Source: Planctomycetota bacterium (lineage in GTDB: Bacteria > Planctomycetota > UBA1135 > GCA-002686595). From it: 64,000 bases of DNA. Position numbers and translations under genes: made by a program. Shown piece after piece: positions 42,832-50,795 of the stretch (positions are counted from its first letter, which is position 1; each line of letters opens with the position of its first letter). The notes under the pieces are model-generated. The model saw only the letters and a list, made by a program, of their open reading frames with translations, ran no database searches and was not told the origin of the DNA. The DNA is taken from positions 75,983-139,982 of the forward strand of contig JADYYP010000002.1 of assembly GCA_020853575.1 (NCBI GenBank). Reading direction: 5' to 3'.

Positions 42832-44285
42832 CAGATGCGTCCTCGATAGGCCTCGATCGCGTCGTCGAGGCGTCCCTGGGCTTCCAGGAGTTCCGCGGCC
42901 AGCAGGTAGATGCGCACGCGCGCGTCGGGTGATTCGATGTGCGGCAGCGCGTCGCGGAAGTGCTCCAGCGCGGCGTCGACACCGAGCTCGCGCTCGAGCG
43001 CGCGGCCGTAGGCCAGGCTGAAGCGCACGCGCGAGTCCTCGTCGAGGCCGGCGACCTGCGCTTGCAGCGGTTGCAGGACTTCCAGCGCTTCTCCGGCCAA
43101 GCCACCGGCGAGCAGGCGTTCGGCGCGTGCGACGCGTTGGGCCAGCGTGGTCGCCGTCAGCTCGAGTTGATCGAGCGACAGCCGCGTGCGCGCTTCGCGC
43201 ACGGTGGCCGTCAGATCGACGCCCGAGTCCTTCGCGAGCTGCGCGATGAACATCGCCCCGATCTCGTCGTCGGCCTCGAGCGCGAGTTGCGCGGCGTTGG
43301 AGAGCGCGTGGGCGCGGCGCGGGCCGTCGACGAGCTCGGAGTACGAGACCCATGCGCGCGCGGCGTCCGCGATGCGGCCGGCGGCGCGACACGCGATGGC
43401 GCGCAGCTCGAGAGAGGTACCGCGCGACTCGCCGTCGACCAAGCGCGCGTCGAGATCGTCGAGCAGCTCGAGCGCGGCCTTGCCCTGGCCCAAACCGGCC
43501 ATCGTGCGCACGCGCACCAGGCCGCGGCGCAGTTCCTCCGCGTCGGTGGTCGGAGGCTCGACGGCGTCGAGCGCGTCGATCATGTACAGAGCGCGCTCGA
43601 ACTCACCCAGCTCGGCGACGCACCAGGCGAGCTCGAGGCGCGCCTTGAACTCGTACTCGGTCTCCTTCTCGAGCCGCAGCAGGTCCGAGAGCCGATTGCT
43701 GGCCTCTTGCCAGGCTTCGTCGCGCATCAGGAGCAGCGCGCATTCGTAGAGCGCCTCGGGCACCAGCTCGGACGAGCCGTGTTGCTCGATCAGTGACTCG
43801 TAGTGCGCGCGAGCCGCGGCCAGGCGGCCGCGTTCGACCTCGATCCAGGCCTGGCTGCGCTCGGCCTGGGCCGCGAGCGCGTGCTCGGGGAAGTCGCGCA
43901 GCACGCGCAGATAGCTGGCGAGCGCGGCGTCGTACAGAACCTCGCGCTCGTCGCTGGCCTCGAGCCCTTCGCGCAGGTGCAGCGCGCCTTGGCGCAACTC
44001 GCCGCTGAGGCCGACACTGCCGAGCACGAAGGTCAAGACCTGGCGCAGCGGACGCTTGCGCAGATCGGCGCTGATCAGGGTCTTGCGCCACGAGGTGTCG
44101 AAGCCGTCGAGCGAGACCTGGGCGCGCTCGCTGAGCTCGAGCAGCACGTCGTGCAGCGGCGCGTTGTCGGCTTGCAGCGTGCACACGAGCTCGCCGTCGT
44201 CGTCGGTGACGTCGACGTGGAAGCGTTGTGCGTCGCGCGCCTGCGGCAAGGCCAGGGCGAACAAGAGTGCCAGGGCCAGCCTCAC
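42831..44285 (-). CDS. Secreted STN-domain plus TPR-repeat protein
   Basis: A 484-residue protein from a GTG overlapping the previous stop. A signal peptide (VRLALALLFALALPQARDA) is followed by an STN-like domain (about 20-110; ADNAPLHDVLLELSERAQVSLDG, ADLRKRPLRQVLTFVLGSVGL), a module otherwise found at the start of secretins and TonB receptors. The rest (about 115-484) is a run of TPR/SEL1-like helical repeats (LASYLRVLRDFPEHALAAQAE, ALYECALLLMRDEAWQEASNRL, AARAWVSYSELVDGPRRAHALSNAA). It is likely a periplasmic scaffold. The partner is unknown; its setting suggests an envelope part of the flagellum. Confidence 0.72.
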   Translation of the reverse strand: MRLALALLFALALPQARDAQRFHVDVTDDDGELVCTLQADNAPLHDVLLELSERAQVSLDGFDTSWRKTLISADLRKRPLRQVLTFVLGSVGLSGELRQGALHLREGLEASDEREVLYDAALASYLRVLRDFPEHALAAQAERSQAWIEVERGRLAAARAHYESLIEQHGSSELVPEALYECALLLMRDEAWQEASNRLSDLLRLEKETEYEFKARLELAWCVAELGEFERALYMIDALDAVEPPTTDAEELRRGLVRVRTMAGLGQGKAALELLDDLDARLVDGESRGTSLELRAIACRAAGRIADAARAWVSYSELVDGPRRAHALSNAAQLALEADDEIGAMFIAQLAKDSGVDLTATVREARTRLSLDQLELTATTLAQRVARAERLLAGGLAGEALEVLQPLQAQVAGLDEDSRVRFSLAYGRALERELGVDAALEHFRDALPHIESPDARVRIYLLAAELLEAQGRLDDAIEAYRGRI

Positions 44286-45082
44286 TTGAGCCCCTCCGTC
44301 GGCGCGCCGCAGGCGTCGCCCTCGAGTCGGAAGCTGTCGGCGATCAGGAACCCGGCCTGGGCCTCGACCTCGCCCCGCGCCGGTTGATCGATGCGATCGA
44401 TGATCGCGAGCAGGCCGAAGAGCATGCGCCGCGCACGCGCGAATTCGCCGCGCGAGATGCGCTCCTTGGCGATCTCGAGCGTGCGGTAGCCCTCGGGCAA
44501 TGCGCCGAACACGGGCTCGGAGTTGCGCGCCGTGAGCTCGCTGCGCTGCGCGGACTCGCTGCGCAGATCGGAGCTCGTCTCGCGCATGTCGTGCGCGGCG
44601 TCGAGCACCATCTGCTTGGTGGCGTTGACCGAGCTCCAGGCGAACAGCATCAGCACGACGTTGGCCAGGACCACGCCGCCGAGCAGCGCGCCGGCCAGCG
44701 GCGAGACGGTCAATTTCTGGTGCACGATGGTGGCGCCGGCCATCGCGGGCGGCGCCACGGCTGAGCTCGCGGCACCGGGCGCGCTCGCGGGCGCCGTGGC
44801 GACGGGCTTGGGTGTCGCAGTGCTCGGCGTGGCCGTGGGCTTGGCTGCCGGAGCGCTCGGGCCGGGAGTCGGCGCCACGCTCTTGGCCACGTCGACCTTG
44901 GCCTGCTCGACTTGCGTCAGCGCTTCGTCGAGCTCTTTCTTCATCTCCGTGGCGACCTTGGAGGACGCCGCGGCGAGCTCGTCGAAGTCGAACAAGTCCT
45001 CGGCCGATTCCTCCGGTGCGGAGGAAACGGACGGCTTCTCCGGCAGCTTGCCGTCGGTCGAAGCGAACTTGTCGAAGCTCAT
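44282..45082 (-). CDS. Single-pass membrane protein with long Pro/Ala cytoplasmic linker, unknown function
   Basis: A 266-residue protein. Residues 1-60 are acidic (EESAEDLFDFDELAAASSK); 60-125 are Ala/Pro/Thr-rich; one transmembrane helix lies at about 128-150 (VSPLAGALLGGVVLANVVLMLFA). The C-terminal 110 residues are helical, with LPEGYRTLEIAKERISRGEFARARRMLFGLLAIID and a Cys near the end (GDACGAPTEG). I do not recognise the family. It overlaps the STN-TPR gene by four bases, and together with the TPR gene they form a trio of envelope proteins upstream of the FlrB/FlrC-like pair. Confidence 0.6.
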   Translation of the reverse strand: MSFDKFASTDGKLPEKPSVSSAPEESAEDLFDFDELAAASSKVATEMKKELDEALTQVEQAKVDVAKSVAPTPGPSAPAAKPTATPSTATPKPVATAPASAPGAASSAVAPPAMAGATIVHQKLTVSPLAGALLGGVVLANVVLMLFAWSSVNATKQMVLDAAHDMRETSSDLRSESAQRSELTARNSEPVFGALPEGYRTLEIAKERISRGEFARARRMLFGLLAIIDRIDQPARGEVEAQAGFLIADSFRLEGDACGAPTEGLK

Positions 45083-45101
45083 GGCGAGATGGACCTGGGG
45101 T

Positions 45102-45782
45102 TCAGTTCGAGGCCACCGTCTCCGCGGGCAGGCGCACCACGACGCAGGTGTTGCCGAGCAACGTGTTGGTCACGTGCATCGAGCCGCCCATGCGTTCGAT
45201 CTCGCGGTGCGCGAGCAGCAGTCCGAGTCGCAGCGCCGCCGCGCGGTGCTCGGGCGCGCCAGCGCGCGGCGTCCCGTGATAGGACGCGTTCTCGACGCCC
45301 TCGACGATCGAGAACGCGACCTGGCCGTCGCTCTCCAGGCGCGCGGACAAGAGCACCCACTCGTCCGGCCCGGAGAGCGCGTTGTCGAGCAGTCGCGTGA
45401 GGCAGTCGGCCAGCGCCGGACCGTCGACCACGATGTGCGCGCCGGGCGTGCCGTTCGCGAGCTTGACGCGCGAGCTGTGCTCGAAGCGCAAGGCGCGCAG
45501 CGCCGAGTGCAGGATCTCGTCGAGCGTGCAGTCGAGCGGCGTCAGGGGGCGCGGGCTGGCGTACTGCGCCAGCGCGTCGACGTCGCGCGAGAGCTTGAGC
45601 ACGTGCTCCAGCGCTCCACGCAATTGGGTTTGCCGCGGGTCGTCGGCGCGGAACTCGCCGGCCAGCGACTCCATCTGCGCGCGCAGCGCCGCCAGCGGAT
45701 TGCGCAGGATCTGCGTCATGGTCAGCCCGAACTCGGGCTCGCTGCGCGCCGGCTGGTTGGGCGTGGTGTGGGTCTCGGTCAT
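45102..45782 (-). CDS. Histidine-kinase-like protein without phospho-acceptor His
   Basis: A 226-residue soluble protein from the ATG at 45782. It resembles only the HisKA-HATPase core of a kinase. The H-box reads MTQILRNPLAALRAQ (about 22-36), so Gln24 stands where His is expected (compare HELRNPMMA in the adjacent intact kinase). The ATPase part keeps an N-box-like CLTRLLDNALSG, but the D-x-G-x-G box reads IVEGVENAS. There is no sensor domain. It cannot autophosphorylate in the usual way. A competitor, scaffold or regulator of the neighbouring two-component system is possible (inference). Confidence 0.75.
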   Translation of the reverse strand: MTETHTTPNQPARSEPEFGLTMTQILRNPLAALRAQMESLAGEFRADDPRQTQLRGALEHVLKLSRDVDALAQYASPRPLTPLDCTLDEILHSALRALRFEHSSRVKLANGTPGAHIVVDGPALADCLTRLLDNALSGPDEWVLLSARLESDGQVAFSIVEGVENASYHGTPRAGAPEHRAAALRLGLLLAHREIERMGGSMHVTNTLLGNTCVVVRLPAETVASN

Positions 45783-45837
45783 GGTGCGCTGTGTGGGGGG
45801 AACGGGCGGCGCCGCGGAGACTCCGCGGAACTTGAAC

Positions 45838-45861
45838 AGCTCTCGACCGGGGAGCTTTTTT
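45838..45861 (+). terminator. Intrinsic terminator facing the plus strand, antisense to the regulator operon
   Basis: AGCTCTC (45838-45844) pairs with GGGAGCT (45850-45856) with one G-U, loop of five bases, then TTTTTT (45856-45861) on the plus strand. No plus-strand gene precedes it, so it would stop antisense transcription or belong to an unseen small RNA. On the minus strand it forms a hairpin preceded by an A-run in the leader of the histidine-kinase-like gene. Confidence 0.5.
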
Positions 45862-45916
45862 CCTTGATGACCCGGCGCGCGGCCCCGCAGCTTTTTCCGC
45901 ATTCAGGGAAGGCTTT

Positions 45917-45934
45917 CCGGGCCGGCGGGCCCGG
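45917..45934 (-). terminator. Hairpin after the sigma54-activator-like gene
   Basis: CCGGGCC (45917-45923) pairs perfectly with GGCCCGG (45928-45934) around a four-base loop, ten bases past the stop of the minus-strand gene that begins at 46885. There is no T-run downstream on that strand, so it may pause, stabilise an end, or act with Rho. The downstream operon may therefore have its own promoter in 45783-45943, which I could not identify. Confidence 0.4.
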
Positions 45935-45943
45935 AGCGACGGC

Positions 45944-46885
45944 TCACGAGCGGTCGAGCTCGTAGCTCGCGAGCTTCTCGTGCAGCGTCGCGCGGTGCAG
46001 CCCGAGCACCGCGGCAGCGCGGCTCTTGTTGCCGCCCTGCTCGCACAGCACGCGACGGATCAGGGCTTCCTCGACTTCGCGCAGCGTGCGCTTGCCCAAG
46101 GGCAGCGCCTCGCTTTCCGTCTCAATGCGCGCGCTCGCCAAACCGAGATGGGCCACGTCGATCGGGCCATCGCCCGCGATCAGCACGGCCCGCTCGAGCA
46201 CCAGCTCCAGCTCGCGATCGTTCCCGGGCCAGGCGTGGCTGCGCAGTGCGACCAAGGCGCGTTCGCTGAAGCGCGGCGGCGTGCCCTCGCCGGCGAAGCG
46301 CTGCGCCAGCGCGCGTGCGAGCTCGACGATCGTCGCCGCGCGCTCGCGCAGCGGCGCTGGGCGCACGAAACGCGTGTTCAGGCGATACAGCAGGTCCTCG
46401 CGCAGCCTTCCCTGGCCCACCAGGCGCTCGGGGTCGTCGTACAGCGTGGCGCACACGTTGGCGCCGAGCGCGCGGCCGTTGCAGCAACGCGTGCTCAGCG
46501 CGCCCGCGAGCCAGGCTTGGGCGTCGTCGCCCAGCCGCGCGACGTCGTCGAGCAGCAGCGTTCCGTGCGCGAGCGCGGTCAAGCCCTCGCGCAGGAGCGG
46601 CAGGGACGTCGAGCCGCAGGCGAGCTCGACGAACGCACCGCTGGCAGCGGCCGAGGCGTCGTGGATCGCGCGTGAGATGGAACTCGCCGGCATGCCGCGC
46701 TCGAGCCGCACCAACACCGTCGCGGGCGCTCGACGCGCCACGTGCTCGAGCACTCCGCGCATTTCTTTCCAGCTCGCTGGCCCGGCGCACGCCAAAGCGC
46801 CCGCCGCGCCAGGGGCGCCATTAACAACGGACAAGGCGTCGCGCGCTCGGTCGTGGTGCAGCACGCAGGTTCCATCGGTTTTCAA
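45944..46885 (-). CDS. Degenerate sigma54-activator-like protein (AAA+ remnant plus Fis HTH)
   Basis: A 313-residue protein that aligns with the AAA+ and DNA-binding halves of NtrC-type activators but lacks a receiver. Walker A is ruined: VLVRLERGMPASS (57-69) stands where GESGTGKE should be, with Ala67 at the Lys site. The stretch with GAFTGA is missing (about 25 residues deleted between FVELAC and HGTLLLDD). Walker B (HGTLLLDDV), the Arg-finger block LREDLLYRLN and WPGNDRELE remain, as does a Fis HTH (NKSRAAAVLGLHRATLHEKL, about 286-305). It should bind DNA but not open sigma54 promoters. It is divergent from the first flagellin gene. Confidence 0.8.
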   Translation of the reverse strand: MKTDGTCVLHHDRARDALSVVNGAPGAAGALACAGPASWKEMRGVLEHVARRAPATVLVRLERGMPASSISRAIHDASAAASGAFVELACGSTSLPLLREGLTALAHGTLLLDDVARLGDDAQAWLAGALSTRCCNGRALGANVCATLYDDPERLVGQGRLREDLLYRLNTRFVRPAPLRERAATIVELARALAQRFAGEGTPPRFSERALVALRSHAWPGNDRELELVLERAVLIAGDGPIDVAHLGLASARIETESEALPLGKRTLREVEEALIRRVLCEQGGNKSRAAAVLGLHRATLHEKLASYELDRS

Positions 46886-47007
46886 CGCGGAACGCTTCAG
46901 GACTTTCGGGCGCCTCCGAGAACTGGGCGTGCTCTCGAGCGGTCAGGGCCGCAGGGAGCGCGGATCAAACAGCAACCCACCAGAACCGTTCCCCAAGGAG
47001 CCTAGTC

Positions 47008-47829
47008 ATGGGCCTCAGAGTCAATACCAACATCGCCTCGATGAACGCACAGCGGAACCTGAGCTCCGTCAGCGTTCGCCTGATGGGCAACTTCAAGCGC
47101 CTCTCGAGCGGCTTGCGCATCGCGACCGCCGCCGACGATGCCGCCGGGCTGGGCATCAGCGAGCGCATGCGCTCGCAGATCCGCAGCTATGGCGCGGCGC
47201 AACGCAACGCGCAAGACGGCATCTCGCTGGTCCAGACCGCGGAAGGCGCGCTCAACGAGGTCAACGGCATCCTCAACCGCATGCGCGAGCTGTCGATCCA
47301 GGCGTCCAACGGGACGCTGACGACGGCCGACCGCGCAACGCTCAATACCGAATACCAAGAGCTGATCAACGAGATCGAGCGCATCGCCAGCACGGCGACG
47401 TTCAACGGCGTCGACTTGCTCGACGGCACGACGACCTCGCTCGACATCCAGGCGGGCATCAACTCCTCGGAAGTGATCACGATCTCGTTGCAAGACGCGA
47501 CCAGCACGTCGCTGTCGATCAACTCGCTCAGCGTCGCGACGGTGGCCGGAGCCACGGCCTCGCTGTCGGTGATCGACGCCGCGGTCGACACCGTGACCAC
47601 CGCGCGCGGTGCGCTGGGTTCGGCGCAAAACCGCCTGCAATCGGCGATCTCGTCGATCAGCAACGCGCAGGAAAACCTGGCTGCGGCCGAGTCGCGCATC
47701 CGCGACGTCGACGTCGCGACCGAGACCGCCGACCTGACGCGCAACACGATCATGCAGCAAGCCGCGGTCGCCATGCTCGCGCAGGCGAACGTGCAACCTC
47801 AGCTCGCGCTGAACCTGCTGCAAGGCTAG
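47008..47829 (+). CDS. fliC1: Flagellin, paralogue 1 of 4
   Basis: A 273-residue flagellin made of the D0/D1 coiled coils only. N-terminal [18 protein letters not shown] and [21 protein letters not shown], and C-terminal [36 protein letters not shown] and PQLALNLL are canonical. The middle (about 145-190) is a short Ser/Thr-rich D2 replacement. It is the most diverged of the four copies. AAGGAG lies 8-13 bases before the ATG. The 122-base gap upstream is shared with the divergent activator-like gene. Two strong hairpins follow. Confidence 0.96.
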   Translation: MGLRVNTNIASMNAQRNLSSVSVRLMGNFKRLSSGLRIATAADDAAGLGISERMRSQIRSYGAAQRNAQDGISLVQTAEGALNEVNGILNRMRELSIQASNGTLTTADRATLNTEYQELINEIERIASTATFNGVDLLDGTTTSLDIQAGINSSEVITISLQDATSTSLSINSLSVATVAGATASLSVIDAAVDTVTTARGALGSAQNRLQSAISSISNAQENLAAAESRIRDVDVATETADLTRNTIMQQAAVAMLAQANVQPQLALNLLQG

Positions 47830-47835
47830 TCGAAC

Positions 47836-47869
47836 GAGCGCGGCGCGCACCCTCCTGTGCGCCGCGCTC
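47836..47869 (+). terminator. Long hairpin after flagellin 1
   Basis: Fourteen bases, GAGCGCGGCGCGCA (47836-47849), pair with TGTGCGCCGCGCTC (47856-47869) with a single G-U, loop CCCTCC. It begins six bases after the flagellin stop. There is no T-run, but an A-rich tract follows (GCAGAAAAACGG). Confidence 0.65.
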
Positions 47870-47904
47870 AAGCAGAAAAACGGCCGCTGGGCCGGTTGCT
47901 GAAA

Positions 47905-47933
47905 GGGGAGGGCGCCGCAAGGCGGCCCTCCCC
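47905..47933 (+). terminator. Second hairpin after flagellin 1, GCAA tetraloop
   Basis: GGGGAGGG pairs with CCCTCCCC, and inside it CGCC pairs with GGCG around a GCAA (GNRA) loop with one bulged base. It forms a tandem with the hairpin at 47836-47869. Together they should insulate flagellin 1 from flagellin 2 or stabilise the mRNA end. Confidence 0.55.
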
Positions 47934-48304
47934 GTCCACCGACCGCCGACGACCGTCCGAACACGAGCTCTTTATCAAGTCACGCTCACTCGCTCGAACT
48001 CGCGCGCCAGGCCTTTGGGAAAAGGCCGTTCGACGTGCGCGATGCCGAGCGACATCCGCCCGAGCGGAGCACCTCGAAACGACGAACTCGCACCACGTGC
48101 CGGACGCGAGCTCGAGAGGTCTCGCGTCTCGACCAGCCCAGCTCCGCGCGTTCCGCGCGACGAGCACGGCGCCAGTCGACGACTCCAAGCGCCTGCGGCG
48201 GATCACCTCAACTCGCTCGTCACCGAGCGGGTCACGCAAGCTCCGCGGGTTCGTCCATCCGCGCGAGTGTTCTTCCTACCTCAGCTACACAAGGAACGAC
48301 TGCA
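47934..48304 (+). other. Leader region of flagellin 2, non-coding
   Basis: This 371-base stretch has no credible coding frame. It contains a 7-base-pair hairpin, GGCCTTT (48008-48014) with AAAGGCC (48019-48025). A ribosome site ACAAGGAAC sits 8-14 bases before the flagellin 2 ATG. I could not find a convincing sigma28 or sigma54 promoter. Confidence 0.5.
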
Positions 48305-49126
48305 ATGGGACTTCGAGTCAATACCAACATCGCCGCGCTGACAGCGCAGCGCAACTTGGCGAACGTCAGTGGACGTTTGTCAGGCAACTTCGCGCGACTC
48401 TCCAGTGGTTTGCGCATTGCTACCGCGGCCGACGACGCCGCGGGTCTGGGCATTTCCGAACGCATGCGCGCTCAAGTGCGATCGCTCGCCGTGGCGAGCC
48501 GCAACGCGCAGGACGGGGTGTCCTTGGCGCAGACCGCGGAAGGAGCACTGCAAGAGGTCAACAACAACCTCAACCGCATGCGCGAGCTGGCGGTGCAGTC
48601 CTCCAACGGCACGTTGACCACGGCCGACCGCTCGACGCTCGACACGGAATTCCAAGCGCTGATCACCGAGATCGGCCGTGTCGCCAGCCAAACGACGTTC
48701 AACGGCGTGAGCCTGCTCGATGGCACGACCACGTCGCTCTCGGTGCAAGTCGGCACCAACGCCGGCGAGACCATCACGATCTCGCTCTCGGACATGACCT
48801 CGACCACGCTGGGGATCTCATCGCAGAACATCGGTACCACCGGTGGCGCGGCCTCGGCCTTGACGGCGATCGACTCGGCCATCGACAGCGTGACGACCAC
48901 GCGCGGTGCGCTGGGAGCCTCGCAGAATCGCTTGTCGAGCTCGATCGCGTCGATCCTCAACACGCGCGAGAACCTCTCGGGCGCCGAAAGCCGCATCCGC
49001 GACGTGGATGTGGCGCTCGAGACCGCGGACTTGACCCGCAACTCCATCCTGCAACAGGCCGCTGTATCGGTCCTGGCGCAGGCGAACACGCAGCCGCAGC
49101 TGGCTTTGTCGCTGCTGCAAGGCTGA
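48305..49126 (+). CDS. fliC2: Flagellin, paralogue 2 of 4
   Basis: A 273-residue flagellin with the same D0/D1-only design as its neighbours. It starts [18 protein letters not shown] and ends [10 protein letters not shown]. The residues around 150-180 ([19 protein letters not shown]) are close to copies 3 and 4, so copies 2-4 look like more recent duplicates. AAGGA precedes the ATG. The spacing of about 480 bases from copy 1 with its own leader suggests separate control. Confidence 0.96.
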   Translation: MGLRVNTNIAALTAQRNLANVSGRLSGNFARLSSGLRIATAADDAAGLGISERMRAQVRSLAVASRNAQDGVSLAQTAEGALQEVNNNLNRMRELAVQSSNGTLTTADRSTLDTEFQALITEIGRVASQTTFNGVSLLDGTTTSLSVQVGTNAGETITISLSDMTSTTLGISSQNIGTTGGAASALTAIDSAIDSVTTTRGALGASQNRLSSSIASILNTRENLSGAESRIRDVDVALETADLTRNSILQQAAVSVLAQANTQPQLALSLLQG

Positions 49127-49454
49127 GCGCGCGCTCTCGCCGGCTCGCGCACGCCGCGCTCGCGGCGTGAACGACCGCGACCGCGAGCGAGCAAGCGCTC
49201 GCACGCGATCACGGCACGACGGGGGCCGAGCAGCGCGGCTGCAACGCGCGCGGGAACGCAGTCGGAGTCGCAGACTCCACCGACCCACGCGTACCGAACA
49301 TCCGGGCATCCGGTCTTCGCCGGTTCCGTCTCGCGGGCGAGTGTTTCGCTCGAGGTGCGGACGACGCAGCGGCGAGGAACGTGAGGAGCCGAAGGCTCCG
49401 GACTGTCAATCGCCACTGCGTCGACTGTGTTTCCAACCAAGGAACCTCAACACC
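49127..49454 (+). other. Leader region of flagellin 3, non-coding
   Basis: 328 bases without a credible gene. GGAGCC (49385-49390) pairs with GGCTCC (49394-49399) around a three-base loop. An AAGGAACC ribosome site lies close to the ATG. A weak GG-N10-GC match is present at 49212-49227 (treated as rejected elsewhere). Confidence 0.45.
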
Positions 49455-50273
49455 ATGGGACTTCGAGTCAATACCAACGTTGCAGCGCTGACGAGTCAGC
49501 GCAACCTGTCGGCGGTCACGGGCCGCTTGCAGGGCAACTTCTCACGCTTGTCTTCCGGCTTGCGCATCGCCACGGCGGCGGATGACGCGGCAGGCCTCGG
49601 GATTTCCGAGCGCATGCGCGCGCAGATCCGTTCGTTCAACGTGGCGAGCCGCAACGCCCAAGACGGCGTGTCTCTCGCGCAGACCGCTGAAGGCGCTCTG
49701 CAGGAAGTCAGCAACAACCTGAACCGCATGCGCGAGCTTGCGGTGCAGTCGTCCAACGGGACGCTGACCACGGCCGACCGCGCCACGCTCAACACGGAAT
49801 TCCAGGCGCTGGTCACCGAGATCGGTCGCGTCGCGAGCCAGACCTCCTTCAACGGAGTCAATCTGCTCGACGGCACGACCTCGTCGCTCGACCTGCAGGT
49901 CGGCGTCAACAGCGGTGAGACGATCTCGGTCGGTCTCTCCGACATGACGACGACCACGCTGGGCGTCGGTTCGTTGGACGTGACGTCGGCCGGCAACGCG
50001 CAGTCCGCGTTGGCCACGATCGACACGGCCATCGACGATGTCACGACGGCACGCGGTGACCTGGGCGCGGCCCAGAACCGCTTGACCAGCGCGATCGCGT
50101 CGATCCTCAACACCCGCGAGAACCTGTCGGCCGCCGAAAGCCGCATCCGCGACGTCGACGTCGCGATCGAAACGGCGGACTTGACCAGGAACTCGATCCT
50201 GCAGCAGGCCGCGGTCAGCGTTCTCTCCCAAGCGAACGTGCAACCGCAGCTCGCCCTGTCGCTGCTCGGCTAA
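49455..50273 (+). CDS. fliC3: Flagellin, paralogue 3 of 4
   Basis: A 272-residue flagellin, start [27 protein letters not shown], end PQLALSLLG. It is nearest to copy 4 in its first 130 residues. The middle region ([24 protein letters not shown]) is again short, so filaments should be smooth, thin-walled D0/D1 tubes. A structured 3' region ending in a strong intrinsic terminator follows the stop. Confidence 0.96.
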   Translation: MGLRVNTNVAALTSQRNLSAVTGRLQGNFSRLSSGLRIATAADDAAGLGISERMRAQIRSFNVASRNAQDGVSLAQTAEGALQEVSNNLNRMRELAVQSSNGTLTTADRATLNTEFQALVTEIGRVASQTSFNGVNLLDGTTSSLDLQVGVNSGETISVGLSDMTTTTLGVGSLDVTSAGNAQSALATIDTAIDDVTTARGDLGAAQNRLTSAIASILNTRENLSAAESRIRDVDVAIETADLTRNSILQQAAVSVLSQANVQPQLALSLLG

Positions 50274-50343
50274 TCCCGAGCGACGACCTCCGGCTGGGTT
50301 CCCGCCCGATCCCCACCGTCTCCAACGGCGGGGGCCCAGCCAA

Positions 50344-50391
50344 GCCTATGGCCCTGGCGTTTCGTAGCTGAGGGTGCCATGGGTCGTAGGC
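50344..50391 (+). other. Compound hairpin in the 3' region of flagellin 3
   Basis: GCCTA (50344-50348) pairs with TAGGC (50387-50391), TGGC with GCCA, and CCT with AGG, with an asymmetric seven-base bulge on the 3' side. It lies three bases ahead of the strong terminator. It could be part of the mRNA end, or the sensing part of an attenuator for flagellin 4. Confidence 0.4.
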
Positions 50392-50393
50392 CG

Positions 50394-50435
50394 AGGGCCC
50401 CGTTCCGCCACCCACCGGCGGAATGGGGCTCTTTT
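50394..50435 (+). terminator. Strong intrinsic terminator between flagellins 3 and 4
   Basis: An arm AGGGCCCCGTTCCGCC pairs with GGCGGAATGGGGCTCT (about 16 pairs, two G-U), loop ACCCACC, followed directly by TTTT and CCTATT. It is the clearest factor-independent terminator of the flagellar region. Confidence 0.85.
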
Positions 50436-50795
50436 CCTATTCCAAGGTCCCGCGCTGGGTGCCGTCCGCGCGCTCTCTCCTAGGAAGTTGGATTTGGTCA
50501 AGACGGGCTGCGAGGGCGGCCGAAAGCGCCTGTGCCAGAGGGGTGACCTCACGGGCGCACGGCCCGGGTGGGAGCTCCTCGCGGACATGACTCCGGTCCT
50601 GCGCGCTCACCTGTGGTGGGGAGGTGTAGTGCCGGTGCGTGACCTGGCGGATCCCCTGAGGTCCGCGGTGCATGGCGCAGTGACCGACGACGCGCTCGAG
50701 CGACGCCTCGAGCACGCCCCGGCTCCGCGCACGGCGCCGCACGAGGACCTCGAGGTGCTCCCGACCCACGGAAACTACCCAAGGAACCAAGTGCA
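50436..50795 (+). other. Leader region of flagellin 4, non-coding
   Basis: 360 bases between the terminator and the ATG without a credible coding frame. A TCAA-N17-GCCGAAAG arrangement (50498-50526) loosely resembles sigma28 sites but would leave a leader of about 265 bases. An AAGGAACC ribosome site precedes the ATG. No other clear signal was seen. Confidence 0.4.

Noticed and set aside
49212..49227. Sigma54-like promoter (GG-N10-GC) in the flagellin 3 leader
   Set aside because: The -24 half (CGGCACG) is good, but the -12 half reads GGGC instead of TTGC, and in DNA this GC-rich such matches arise by chance. It is over 220 bases from the start codon.
50498..50526. Sigma28-like site TCAA-N17-GCCGAAAG before flagellin 4
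   Set aside because: The spacer is one longer than in the two better sites, the -10 has two mismatches, and the leader would be about 265 bases.
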